DNA of 64,000 nucleotides from Streptomyces flavochromogenes (GTDB taxonomy: Bacteria; Actinomycetota; Actinomycetes; Streptomycetales; Streptomycetaceae): NCBI RefSeq assembly GCF_000717595.1, contig NZ_JNZO01000018.1, forward strand, positions 248,001 to 312,000, read 5' to 3'. The position numbers and the translations under genes are program-made. This document shows, piece after piece, positions 17,239 to 25,339 of the stretch. The number at the start of each line of letters is the position of its first letter. The stretch's first letter is position 1. The notes below the pieces were generated by a model, which did no database searches, was not told the DNA's origin, and was given only the letters and a program-made list of their open reading frames with translations.

Positions 17239-17774
17239 GATCGGGTTCCTCCGGCGTGTGAGGGAGTTGCCAGTGGTCACGTATGTCTCTTCGAGTGTCG
17301 TGACCTCGTGTGATTACGGCATCTTGCCATTCGGACCGCCTCAAACCGACGGCCACGGATGTCAAAATCGGATAACGGGTGACCCCCGAATGCCAACAGG
17401 CCGGTACATCAGGGCCGGATCTTCTGCTGGATGCCTTCCACGCCACCGAAGAATTTCCTGTTGATCTCGCCATTCGGACGACACGAAGGCCACCAATCGG
17501 GTGCTTGAAGCACCTATATGGACATGGGGTGACGTGTCGTCCTCCGTCCGTGTCCGGATGCGCTCGGTATGAGTCGCGTCACCGAGCGGATATGGACTCG
17601 TCTGCGGTGCCGTCCGTCCGGTAAGAAGGATCCTTACACCCCTCATCCGGGGCTCAGGGCGCGTTGTGCGGCGCGCCCGCGCGGCTACCAGACACGGCGG
17701 CCGCGGGACCCGCCCACCGCTCCACACCAGGAGCGGCCAACCCTCAAATGAAGCAGACTTAAGGGGTCAACCCA
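17239..17774. other. 536-bp non-coding divergent region (transporter operon / malic enzyme)
   Basis: No protein-coding segment is supported; the open frames here lack codon bias. It must hold the promoters of the binding-protein operon (leftward) and malic enzyme (rightward). The visible structure is the perfect 10-bp palindrome aaggatcctt (17626-17635), flanked by gtaag/cttac. The region is clearly less GC-rich around 17280-17540 than the genes, as expected for regulatory DNA. No known regulator box was recognised. Confidence 0.6.
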
Positions 17775-18986
17775 ATGGCAGCGGAGATCGTCAATCCTCG
17801 CAGTGACAGCGGTACGGAAGGAGCTCCGGAGGAGCCCTTCGATCCTGTCTTCGCCCTCCACCGGGGCGGCAAGATGGCCATTCAGGCCACCGTTCCCGTC
17901 CGGAACAAGGACGACCTGTCCCTCGCGTACACGCCCGGCGTCGCCAAGGTGTGCACCGCGATCGCCGAGCAGCCCGACCTGGTCAACGACTACACCTGGA
18001 AGTCCCAGGTCGTCGCGGTCGTGACCGACGGTACGGCGGTCCTCGGCCTCGGTGACATCGGCCCGGAGGCCTCCCTCCCGGTCATGGAGGGGAAGGCCAT
18101 CCTCTTCAAGCAGTTCGGCGGCGTGGACGCGGTCCCGATCGCCCTGGCCACCACCGACACCGACGAGATCGTCGAGACCGTCGTCCGGCTGGCCCCGTCC
18201 TTCGGCGGCGTCAACCTGGAGGACATCTCGGCCCCGCGGTGCTTCGAGATCGAGCGCAAGCTCCAGGAGCGCCTCGACATCCCCGTCTTCCACGACGACC
18301 AGCACGGCACCGCCATCGTCACCCTCGCCGCCCTCCGTAACGCGGCGAAGCTGACCGGCCGGACCCTCGGTGACCTGCGCGCGGTCATCTCCGGCGCCGG
18401 CGCGGCCGGAGTCGCCATCGCCAAGTTCCTCCTGGAGGCCGGCCTCGGCGACGTCGCCGTCGCCGACCGCAAGGGCATCGTCAGCCGCGACCGGGACGAC
18501 CTCAACCCGGTCAAGCGCGAGATCGCCGACCTCACCAACAAGGCGGGCCTCAGCGGCTCCCTGGAGACCGCCCTCGCCGGCGCCGACGTCTTCATCGGCG
18601 TCTCCGGCGGTACGGTCCCCGAGGCGGCCGTCGCCTCCATGGCTCCGAACGCCTTCGTGTTCGCCATGGCCAACCCGAACCCCGAGGTCCACCCCGACGT
18701 CGCGCACAAGTACGCGGCCGTCGTGGCGACGGGGCGTTCGGACTACCCGAACCAGATCAACAACGTCCTCGCCTTCCCCGGCATCTTCGCCGGCGCGCTC
18801 CAGGTCCGGGCCTCCCGGATCACCGAGGGCATGAAGATCGCCGCGGCCAACGCGATCGCGGACGTCGTCGGCGACCAGCTCGCCGCCGACTGCGTGATCC
18901 CGTCGCCGTTCGACGAGCGGGTCGCCCCGGCCGTCGCGGCCGCGGTCGCCGCCGCGGCCCGCGCGGAGGGCGTCGCCCGCCGCTGA
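17775..18986 (+). CDS. NAD(P)-dependent malic enzyme
   Basis: 403 residues, the short bacterial form. LAYTPGVAKVC, TDGTAVLGLGDIGPEASLPVMEGKA and FHDDQHGTAIVTLAA carry the malate, metal and catalytic residues, and ISGAGAAGVAIAKFLL is the dinucleotide-binding GxGxxG. It oxidatively decarboxylates malate to pyruvate, linking the citric-acid cycle to acetyl-CoA and NADPH supply. Coenzyme preference is not decided by the sequence. A ribosome site aagggg lies about 10 nt before ATG. A strong terminator follows. Confidence 0.95.
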   Translation: MAAEIVNPRSDSGTEGAPEEPFDPVFALHRGGKMAIQATVPVRNKDDLSLAYTPGVAKVCTAIAEQPDLVNDYTWKSQVVAVVTDGTAVLGLGDIGPEASLPVMEGKAILFKQFGGVDAVPIALATTDTDEIVETVVRLAPSFGGVNLEDISAPRCFEIERKLQERLDIPVFHDDQHGTAIVTLAALRNAAKLTGRTLGDLRAVISGAGAAGVAIAKFLLEAGLGDVAVADRKGIVSRDRDDLNPVKREIADLTNKAGLSGSLETALAGADVFIGVSGGTVPEAAVASMAPNAFVFAMANPNPEVHPDVAHKYAAVVATGRSDYPNQINNVLAFPGIFAGALQVRASRITEGMKIAAANAIADVVGDQLAADCVIPSPFDERVAPAVAAAVAAAARAEGVARR

Positions 18987-19005
18987 CGCGTCGCGCACCC
19001 CGTGA

Positions 19006-19037
19006 AGGGCCCCGTCCTGATCCCAGGACGGGGCCCT
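19006..19037 (+). terminator. terminator of malic enzyme gene
   Basis: Perfect 14-bp stem (19006-19019 / 19024-19037), 4-nt loop atcc, starting 20 nt after the stop codon. Confidence 0.9.
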
Positions 19038-19131
19038 CTCGTGCAAGGGGGGTCGCCGGGACGAGGGAGGGACGCGCGTCACACGGGCGCGTGGTTCCGT
19101 GGCCTGCCCGTGGCCGCCTAGGGTCGGGGCC

Positions 19132-20097
19132 ATGTTCGCTGCCTACGCTGCCCGAATCGACCGCGACCAGCCCCTGAACGGCCTCGAATTGGGTGAACGT
19201 CCCGAACCCGAGGTGCGGCCGGGGTGGACCACCGTCACCGTCAAGGCCGCCTCGCTCAACCACCACGACCTGTGGTCGCTGCGCGGGGTCGGACTGCCCG
19301 AGGAGAAGCTGCCGATGATCCTCGGCTGCGACGCCGCGGGGATCGACGAGGACGGCAACGAGGTCGTCCTGCACTCCGTGATCGGCCAGACCGGCCACGG
19401 CGTCGGACCCGACGAGCCCCGGTCCATCCTCACCGAGCGCTACCAGGGAACCTTCGCCGAGCGGGTGACCGTGCCCCGCTGGAACGTGCTGCCCAAGCCG
19501 AAGGAGCTCTCCTTCGAGGAGGCCGCCTGTCTTCCCACCGCATGGCTGACCGCCTACCGCATGCTCTTCACCAACGCCGGTGTACGGCCCGGGGACTCGG
19601 TGCTCGTGCAGGGCGCGGGCGGCGGTGTCGCCACCGCCGCGATCGCCCTCGGCAAGGCCGCCGGCCTGCGGGTCTTCGCCACCAGCCGTGACGAGGAGAA
19701 GCGCAAGCGGGCCGTCGAGCTCGGCGCCGTCGAGGCGTTCGAGCCGGGCGCGCGGCTTCCGCAGCGGGTCGACGCGGTCATCGAGACCGTCGGTGCCGCC
19801 ACCTGGTCCCACTCCGTCAAGTCGCTGCGGCCCGGCGGCACGCTCGTCATCTCGGGCGCCACGAGCGGCGACCGGCCCGCGCACGCCGAGCTGACCCGGA
19901 TCTTCTTCCTCGAACTGAAGGTCGTCGGCTCGACCATGGGCTCCAAGGACGAACTGGAGGACCTGCTGTCCTTCTGCGCGGCGACGGGGGTCCGGCCGGT
20001 CGTCGACGAGGTCCTGCCGCTGGACCGGGCGCGGGAGGGCTTCGAGCGGATGGCCTCCGGCGAACTCTTCGGAAAGATCGTCCTGAAGACCTCGTGA
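19132..20097 (+). CDS. zinc-binding (MDR superfamily) alcohol dehydrogenase-like oxidoreductase
   Basis: 321 residues. The GroES-like N-terminal domain (LNHHDLWSLRGVGLPEEKLPMILGCDAAG) is followed by a Rossmann domain with VLVQGAGGGVATAAIALGKAAG and VDAVIETVG. The motif ENHDL-like NHHDL and the short length place it with quinone-reductase or crotonyl-CoA-type MDR proteins rather than zinc alcohol dehydrogenases; structural-zinc cysteines are absent. The substrate is unknown. ATG 19132 is the family-consistent start. Confidence 0.85.
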   Translation: MFAAYAARIDRDQPLNGLELGERPEPEVRPGWTTVTVKAASLNHHDLWSLRGVGLPEEKLPMILGCDAAGIDEDGNEVVLHSVIGQTGHGVGPDEPRSILTERYQGTFAERVTVPRWNVLPKPKELSFEEAACLPTAWLTAYRMLFTNAGVRPGDSVLVQGAGGGVATAAIALGKAAGLRVFATSRDEEKRKRAVELGAVEAFEPGARLPQRVDAVIETVGAATWSHSVKSLRPGGTLVISGATSGDRPAHAELTRIFFLELKVVGSTMGSKDELEDLLSFCAATGVRPVVDEVLPLDRAREGFERMASGELFGKIVLKTS

Positions 20098-20134
20098 CGA
20101 CCTCTTGATGACTCGTCGGTAGGACTGATGAGAT

Positions 20135-20180
20135 CTCCGGCACGTGAAACGTGAACAACGCTCACTTCGTCGTGCCGGAG
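20135..20180 (+). promoter_or_regulatory. inverted repeat that covers the ribosome site of the GH5 gene
   Basis: Perfect 10-bp arms ctccggcacg (20135-20144) and cgtgccggag (20171-20180) are separated by 26 nt. The right arm contains the ggag of the ribosome site that serves TTG 20188. In the mRNA the site would be base-paired; in DNA the same repeat could be an operator. The loop holds a direct repeat, acgtga-a-acgtga. Confidence 0.6.
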
Positions 20181-20187
20181 GTCTACC

Positions 20188-21591
20188 TTGTCGCGAACCA
20201 CCCACGCGTGGCGAACCACCCTTGTCACGGGCGCCCTCGCCGCCGCGCTGATCACCCCCACCGTGCCTGCCGCTGCCGCGGATCGCCCGGAGACCGGCGG
20301 GGACGCGATACCCGCCCTCACCGACGAACGCGGCCGCACCCTCACCCTGCGCGGCTGGAACGTCGGGGACAAGGCGCACAGCGGTGACGCCGCCCTCTCC
20401 GGCGTCACCGAGAAACACTTCCGCGACATGCGGGCCAAGGGCTTCAACTTCGCCCGGCTCCTTGTCTTCTGGGACGACCTGGAGCCCCGGCCCGGCCAGT
20501 ACAGCCAGTCCTATCTGCGGAAGATCGAGCGGATCCTGGACTGGGCCGAGAAGCACGACGTCAAGGTCCTCATCGACGCCCACCAGGACGTCTTCGGTCC
20601 CGCCTTCGGCCACCGGGGCGTGCCCGCCTGGGCGACCAGGACCGACGGACTGCCCTTCACGCCGCACCCCGACGACTGGTTCTCCGAGTACTTCGAGCCG
20701 GCCGTGCAGCGCGCCTTCACCCACCTGTACGAGGACGAGGACCTGAGGCGTGCCCAGGCCCGGATGTGGCGGGTGCTCGCCGACCGCTTCGAGGACCATC
20801 CGGCCGTGCTCGGCTACGACCCGATCAATGAGCCGATGGGCGAGCTGCGCGAGGGCGAGGACCTGGCGACCGCCGCCCGGCGCATCGAGCGGGATCAGAT
20901 CACCCCGATGTACAACCGCGTCGCGGACGCGATCCGTTCGGTCGACAAGGACAACTGGATCTTCGTGGAACCGACGCCCATCGTGGGCGAGGGCGTGCCC
21001 ACGGGACTCGGCCGCATCGACGACCCGAAGATCGTCTACGCCCCGCACTTCTACAACGGCGCGATGGAGGCCGGCGGGGACTACGACCCGGCGGCCCGCT
21101 GGATCGAGAACTACGAGCAGGCCGTCACCCTGTACCCGAAGGAGTACAAGGTGCCCGTGGTGGTGGGCGAGTGGGGACCGCTCAACAACTCCCAGCCGAA
21201 CATGAACCGCTTCTACCGGGAGGCCATGGCCTCGCTCGGCCGCTACAGCTCCGGCTGGGCGGGCTGGGAATGGTGCTACGGAGGCGGCTACTGCGCCGTG
21301 GACGGCACGGGGGCGTTCCGTACGAACAAGGAGCTGACCGCCGAGCCCTACGCGGAGGCGGTCGCGGGCACGGTGCGCTCCGCCGCCTACGACCCGGGGG
21401 CCGGGGTCTACCGCCTCTCGTACGACTCCGCCGGGCTGCGCGGCTCCCGGGTCACCGAGCTCGCCCTGCCGTCCGGCGACTGGCGGGTGACGGCCCGGGG
21501 CGGGGCGCTGGTGCTCCGCCCGACCCCCGGCCGGGCGCTGGTCCTCGCGGCCCCGGGCACCCGGGTGACGGTGACCGTCACCCGGCGCTGA
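20188..21591 (+). CDS. secreted GH5 glycosidase (endoglycosylceramidase/cellulase-like)
   Basis: 467 residues from TTG 20188, with ggagg 6 nt upstream. A signal peptide (about 1-31, LVTGALAAALITPTVPAAAA) directs export. The GH5 barrel shows RGWNVGDK, HDVKVLIDAHQDVFG, catalytic acid/base Glu215 in DPINEP and nucleophile Glu328 in VVVGEWGP. The overall pattern, including the small C-terminal beta domain (about 390-467), is like endoglycoceramidase II and related glucocerebrosidases, which release glycans from glycolipids. A plant or fungal polysaccharide substrate is the alternative. The hairpin over its ribosome site suggests control of translation. Confidence 0.88.
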   Translation: MSRTTHAWRTTLVTGALAAALITPTVPAAAADRPETGGDAIPALTDERGRTLTLRGWNVGDKAHSGDAALSGVTEKHFRDMRAKGFNFARLLVFWDDLEPRPGQYSQSYLRKIERILDWAEKHDVKVLIDAHQDVFGPAFGHRGVPAWATRTDGLPFTPHPDDWFSEYFEPAVQRAFTHLYEDEDLRRAQARMWRVLADRFEDHPAVLGYDPINEPMGELREGEDLATAARRIERDQITPMYNRVADAIRSVDKDNWIFVEPTPIVGEGVPTGLGRIDDPKIVYAPHFYNGAMEAGGDYDPAARWIENYEQAVTLYPKEYKVPVVVGEWGPLNNSQPNMNRFYREAMASLGRYSSGWAGWEWCYGGGYCAVDGTGAFRTNKELTAEPYAEAVAGTVRSAAYDPGAGVYRLSYDSAGLRGSRVTELALPSGDWRVTARGGALVLRPTPGRALVLAAPGTRVTVTVTRR

Positions 21592-21667
21592 GGTCCTGCG
21601 GGGAGGCGGGGTCAGACCGCCGGCGGGGGTGGTCGTGCCCCCGGCGGTCACGCGCTCACGCACGCCC

Positions 21668-21808
21668 CCGGCCGTCCCGTTCTACACCCGCGCCCGCGTG
21701 GCCCTGGCTGTTCAGGCCCGCGGCCCGGCCTCCGTGACCCCGGCCGTCCCGTTCCACACCCGCGCCCGCGTGGCCCCGGTCGTCCTGCTCGGCCCGGACC
21801 CCGCGACC
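21668..21808. repeat. imperfect tandem repeat, about 70 bp unit, two copies
   Basis: The unit starting ccggccgtcccgtt at 21668 recurs at 21740 with about 35 of the first 40 bases identical; a third partial start (ccggcggtc) is at 21809. Spacings of 72 and 69 are multiples of three, so the plus-strand frame 21629-21850 reads as a repeated peptide (PAVPF-TRARVA). The block fills the gap between the GH5 and PadR genes and touches the PadR 3' end. Probably non-coding. Confidence 0.65.
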
Positions 21809-21815
21809 CCGGCGG

Positions 21816-22715
21816 TCAGGCTCTCGGGCGGGACCGCAGCAGGCCCGTGATGCGGATCGCCGCCGTCGACAGCTGGTCGCGGGTCTCGGCCAGTTGTTCC
21901 TGGCTCACCCCGTGGTCGCGGGCCGCGTCCCGGATCTCGTCGCGGAAGCGGTCGAGGAGCCGGTCCAGGTCGCGGGCCGGGTCGCCCGAGCCCTCCGTGT
22001 CCCGCGCCCACTCCGGCACCTCGTCGGCCGGGGCCGCCGCGAACGGAGGCTCCTGGCCGGCGGCCTTCGGGTGGGTCGTGCCCGCGACGAGACCGCCGAG
22101 CTGCGCCGTGATGTCCGAGAGGCCCTCCCAGACGCCCTTGGGCCAGTCGCCGCGCGAGAAGCGGTCCTGGACCTCCTCCTGCACCTGCTGGGCGATCCGC
22201 TGGAACTCCTTCGCCTGGTGGCGGGCGGACTTGGCCTCGGCGCGGGCCTGGCGGGCCTGCTCCTTCCACTCCTGCCCGACCCGGCGCAGCTCCTCCTTGG
22301 CCTCGGCGAACGAGGAGGACTCCGCCGCACGGGTCCGGCCCGCCGCCGCGCGCATCTCGCTGCGCACCCGGCCCGCCGCACCGCGCACGTCGTCACGGAT
22401 CTCCGCCGCGAGCTCCGACACCGACTCGCGGATCTCCCTCTCCAGGTCGTCCAGTTCGGCGCCGCGCCCGGCCAGCTCGGCGCGGCCGGCGTCGGTGATC
22501 GAGTAGACCTTGCGGCCGCCCTCGCTGGCGTGGGTGACGAGGCCCTCGGCCTCCAGCTTGGCCAGGCGCGGGTAGACCGTGCCCGCCGAGGGTGCGTACA
22601 GCCCCTGGAAGCGCTCCTCCAGGAGGCGGATCACCTCGTAACCGTGGCGTGGCGCCTCGTCGAGCAGCTTGAGCAGATAGAGACGCAGGCGGCCGTGCGC
22701 GAAGACGGGCGGCAT
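21816..22715 (-). CDS. PadR-family transcriptional regulator with long coiled-coil tail
   Basis: 299 residues. The PadR winged helix occupies about 1-90 (LRLYLLKLLDEAPRHGYEVIRLLEERFQGLYAPSAGTVYPRLAKLEAEGLV). Residues 90-300 are a charged, Arg/Glu/Ala-rich helical region, much longer than the usual PadR dimerisation domain. It is translated 1 nt after the stop of the upstream DUF4097 gene, so both proteins are made together. The palindrome at 23623-23650, in front of that gene, is a fitting operator for autoregulation. Confidence 0.88.
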   Translation of the reverse strand: MPPVFAHGRLRLYLLKLLDEAPRHGYEVIRLLEERFQGLYAPSAGTVYPRLAKLEAEGLVTHASEGGRKVYSITDAGRAELAGRGAELDDLEREIRESVSELAAEIRDDVRGAAGRVRSEMRAAAGRTRAAESSSFAEAKEELRRVGQEWKEQARQARAEAKSARHQAKEFQRIAQQVQEEVQDRFSRGDWPKGVWEGLSDITAQLGGLVAGTTHPKAAGQEPPFAAAPADEVPEWARDTEGSGDPARDLDRLLDRFRDEIRDAARDHGVSQEQLAETRDQLSTAAIRITGLLRSRPRA

Positions 22716-22716
22716 G

Positions 22717-23592
22717 TCAGAGCACCTTTCCGGTCGCGGAGGGGGTGGGGGAGGGGGCGGAGCCGCCGTCCTCTTCGGACTCGGGACGGCGGAGCAGCGC
22801 GATGGAGCCGGAGACGGTGGTCGCCTTGAGGGTGCCCCGGCCCGAACCGAGGGTGCCGGTGACGGATTTGGTGCCCCACTGTCCGGCCACGCGCAGGTCC
22901 TCGAAGGCGTTCGACACGGAGCCCGTCGTCGTGTTGGCCTCGACGCGGGCGTCGGCCGGGTGGGGGAGGCGGATGGCGACCTCGCCGGAGAGGCTGGAGA
23001 GCCGGATGTCGGCGGGCGGCCCGTCGAGCTCGGCCGGGTCGAGGTCGATGACCATGTCGCCGCTGACGGTCTCGGCCCGCACGGAGGCGCCCGCGCCCTC
23101 GATCACCGTCACGTCGCCGGTCACCGAGTTGATCCGGAGCGCGCCCGTGACCGACTGGGCCTCCAGATTGCCCGAGACGCTCTCGGCGCGGACCGGGCCG
23201 GCGAGCCGGAGGAGGGTGGTGTCGCCGGAGACTCCGCGCACCTCCGTGCGCCCGGTGATGCCGGTGACGACGGCCTCGGCGCCGACCACGGTCACCTCGA
23301 CGTCGGCGCCGGCGGGGACGGCGACGGAGACGACGGCCCGGCGCCGGAACTCCTTGCGGTCGAGCCACTTGAGGGCGCTCTTCCACTGGAGGTCCTCGTA
23401 GCCCACGGTCAGGGTGGAGCCGTCCTGGGACACGATCAGCGGCGGGCCCTCGACCTCGGAGACCTCCACGCGGGCGGAACTCTCGTCCGTCCCCACCACG
23501 TTCACCGTGCCGTTGACGATGCGGACCTGCAGCCGGGTCACGGGGTCGGCAGGGGCCAGCTTCGTCGGCTCGGTGACGGACCACTCTGTCAT
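22717..23592 (-). CDS. DUF4097 beta-helix (toastrack) protein
   Basis: 291 residues made of repeating short beta strands with V-x-G/S-x-T-G-D-V/L patterns (for example VRAESVSGNLEAQSVTGALRINSVTGDVTV), the hallmark of DUF4097. There is no signal peptide or membrane helix, so it is cytosolic. The function is unknown; such proteins are commonly encoded with PadR or LiaF-type stress regulators and may sense envelope state. ATG 23592 has ggaggt upstream. It is first in a two-gene operon with the PadR regulator. Confidence 0.85.
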   Translation of the reverse strand: MTEWSVTEPTKLAPADPVTRLQVRIVNGTVNVVGTDESSARVEVSEVEGPPLIVSQDGSTLTVGYEDLQWKSALKWLDRKEFRRRAVVSVAVPAGADVEVTVVGAEAVVTGITGRTEVRGVSGDTTLLRLAGPVRAESVSGNLEAQSVTGALRINSVTGDVTVIEGAGASVRAETVSGDMVIDLDPAELDGPPADIRLSSLSGEVAIRLPHPADARVEANTTTGSVSNAFEDLRVAGQWGTKSVTGTLGSGRGTLKATTVSGSIALLRRPESEEDGGSAPSPTPSATGKVL

Positions 23593-23622
23593 GGTGCTGA
23601 CCTCCCGTTTCGGCAACGCAAC

Positions 23623-23654
23623 ATATCGTGTTTCTCGATAGACACGATATATCG
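23623..23654. promoter_or_regulatory. PadR-type operator palindrome
   Basis: Perfect 9-bp arms atatcgtgt (23623-23631) and acacgatat (23642-23650) with a 10-nt centre, followed by the overlapping palindrome cgatatatcg (23645-23654). It is AT-rich for this genome and sits 31 bp upstream of the DUF4097 start, where it would block the promoter. ATATCG/CGATAT-type arms are usual for PadR proteins. Confidence 0.75.
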
Positions 23655-23741
23655 CGGTGAAGGGAAGTCAACCCTGACTCTCCCCTGACAGGGTGGGGGC
23701 AATTGCCTCCATACACGGACAAATTGGCCTAGCGTAGGGCC

Positions 23742-24557
23742 ATGAACGCGACATCCGGACCGCATCCCGTCGGGGCACTGCTCCTCTGCCGTGCCGATCC
23801 CCCGACGGTCCGGCCACCCGCCCAGCTGCTCCGCGAGCACCTGCTGCTCGCCCCCGCGGGCGACGACTGGAGCGTGCTCGTACCGGAGGGGAAGCCCTGG
23901 CTCCACGGCGGGGAGCCGGTCGAACAGGTCGTCACCGGCTGGGCCACCGCCCTCGCCGTCTCGGCCGCCGGCTGGCCCGTCGTCGCGTTCTGGTGGGACC
24001 GCGACCGGGCCGGCCTCACGCTCGCCGCCGGCTTCCGCCGTACGGTCGGCTACACCTGGCTCGCGGACGGCACGCCCGTCGGCGAGGACGAGGCCATGCG
24101 CACCTTCGCCGCCCGGCTCGCGCTCGACCCCGTCCTGGACGTCCAGGCCCTGGAACCGCTCACCGAGCCCGATCCGGACGTCGACGCCGACGCCCGGCTC
24201 CTCGGCGTCGTCGCCGTCCTCGGCCGCGTCGGGCTCGCCCTGCCGACCGGACTCCTCCCCGGCGAGAGCGCCGACCGGCTCCGCTCCGTGGCCCTGGCCC
24301 AGGGCGCCGAGCAGCTCGAATGGTCGGGCTGGAGGGATGCCGTACGCGCCGAACTCGACGTGGTGGAGGGCAGCCCCCTCGGCCCGTACCTGCGCGGCCC
24401 CAGGGCGCGCGTACTGGGCGGGGCGCAGCTCGCCGCGGGGATGCCGCTCCTGATCTGGGGTCTCGGCCGGCGCAGCGGCGGCTGGGCCACGGCCGGGGCG
24501 CTGCTCGTCGCCCACGGCGCGCTCGGCCTCGCCTACGACCGACTGCGGGAGGGGTGA
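23742..24557 (+). CDS. uncharacterised protein with C-terminal hydrophobic segments
   Basis: 271 residues. The first 220 are soluble with many Trp residues (GWPVVAFWWDRDRAGLTLAAGFRRTVGYTWLADG). The C terminus has two weak hydrophobic stretches (GAQLAAGMPLLIWGLG and GWATAGALLVAHGALGLA) that may form a hairpin anchor. No family is recognised. The start ATG 23742 lies 150 bp from the divergent DUF4097 start, and the PadR operator between them might regulate it too. Confidence 0.65.
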   Translation: MNATSGPHPVGALLLCRADPPTVRPPAQLLREHLLLAPAGDDWSVLVPEGKPWLHGGEPVEQVVTGWATALAVSAAGWPVVAFWWDRDRAGLTLAAGFRRTVGYTWLADGTPVGEDEAMRTFAARLALDPVLDVQALEPLTEPDPDVDADARLLGVVAVLGRVGLALPTGLLPGESADRLRSVALAQGAEQLEWSGWRDAVRAELDVVEGSPLGPYLRGPRARVLGGAQLAAGMPLLIWGLGRRSGGWATAGALLVAHGALGLAYDRLREG

Positions 24558-24606
24558 CCCCGCGCGCGGAGACACCCCTCGGAGCGGCCGTTTCTACGAG
24601 CGGGCC

Positions 24607-24792
24607 CTACTCGTCCTCGTCGTCCTCGTCGTCGAGACGGGCCAGCCAGGTCGCGAGGCGCTCGACCGGCACCTCGAAGTCGGGGTTGAGATCGACGAAC
24701 GTCCGCAGCTGCTCGGCGAGCCACTCGAAGGTGACTTCCTCCTCGCCGCGCCGCTTCTCCAGTTCCTCGATGCCACGGTCGGTGAAGTACAT
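24607..24792 (-). CDS. small acidic conserved protein (DUF6104 type)
   Basis: 61 residues: MYFTDRGIEELEKRRGEEEV at the start, then a helical body and a very acidic end (LDDEDDEDE). I recognise it as a small protein strongly conserved in Streptomyces (DUF6104, from memory). ATG 24792 is preferred over the 9-codon longer frame because the conserved sequence begins at MYFTD. Function unknown. It is convergent with the 271-residue unknown, 49 bp apart. Confidence 0.8.
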   Translation of the reverse strand: MYFTDRGIEELEKRRGEEEVTFEWLAEQLRTFVDLNPDFEVPVERLATWLARLDDEDDEDE

Positions 24793-24886
24793 GCGTTCAG
24801 GATAGGCGGAACACCTCACGTCCCCTGTCGCCCGTCAGCCCCACCGACTAGCCTTCCCCATCATCGTTTCGGGGAGCGGGGGCGCT

Positions 24887-25339
24887 GTGACGCACGGGAT
24901 CGCGCGTATTCGGCTGGACGACGGCACGCCCGTCTGGGCCCGGGTCAGTGACGTACAGGAACTCGGCAGGGGCGGTGGCTTCCAGGACACCGGCGTCAAG
25001 GACCGGGTGGTCTCGATGGCCGGCGGACTCACGGACGTGGTGCGCGGAGTGGTCGGCTCGCTGCGGGCCGGGCTCGACCCGCAGGGGTCCGTGGAGGTCG
25101 CCGTCAGCTTCGGCATCGAACTGTCCGCCCAGTCCGGCAAGGTGATCGGCGTCCTCGCCGACGGCTCGGGCAAGGCGTCCGTGAACGTCTCCCTGACCTG
25201 GACCGAACCGGGCCGGGCCGCCGAGCCCGCCACCGGTCCCGCGCCGGGCTCCGCAGCGGATCCCGCGGGCGTTCCCGCGCCCCGGCCCCCCGCACCCGAT
25301 CCCTCCGCAGCGGACCCGGCGGCCGATGGACCCGCATGA
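24887..25339 (+). CDS. Trypco1-domain protein (CU044_2847 family)
   Basis: 150 residues from GTG 24887. The core (about 1-105) has a small beta-rich domain: IARIRLDDGTPVWARV ... GSVEVAVSFGIELSAQSGKVIGVLADGSGKASVNVSLTW. This matches the trypsin-co-occurring domain 1 family found beside trypsin-like proteins in NTP-dependent conflict systems. The last 45 residues are a Pro/Ala tail. The stop overlaps the trypsin-VMAP start (ATGA), so the two are co-translated. The domain is thought to be a partner or regulator of the protease; that is inference. Confidence 0.85.
   Translation: MTHGIARIRLDDGTPVWARVSDVQELGRGGGFQDTGVKDRVVSMAGGLTDVVRGVVGSLRAGLDPQGSVEVAVSFGIELSAQSGKVIGVLADGSGKASVNVSLTWTEPGRAAEPATGPAPGSAADPAGVPAPRPPAPDPSAADPAADGPA

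Noticed and set aside
17362..17727. 121-codon minus-strand frame in the transporter/malic enzyme spacer
   Set aside because: Third codon positions are not G/C enriched, there is no ribosome site, and the composition is Arg/Thr-rich.
18820..21663. Open frame of 947 codons on the minus strand
   Set aside because: It lies opposite the oxidoreductase and GH5 genes, which have full domains; the frame itself has none.
21629..21850. 73-codon plus-strand frame with repeated PAVPF-TRARVA peptide
   Set aside because: There is no ribosome site, it overlaps the PadR gene, and the repetition follows from the DNA repeat. It is kept as a repeat, not a gene.
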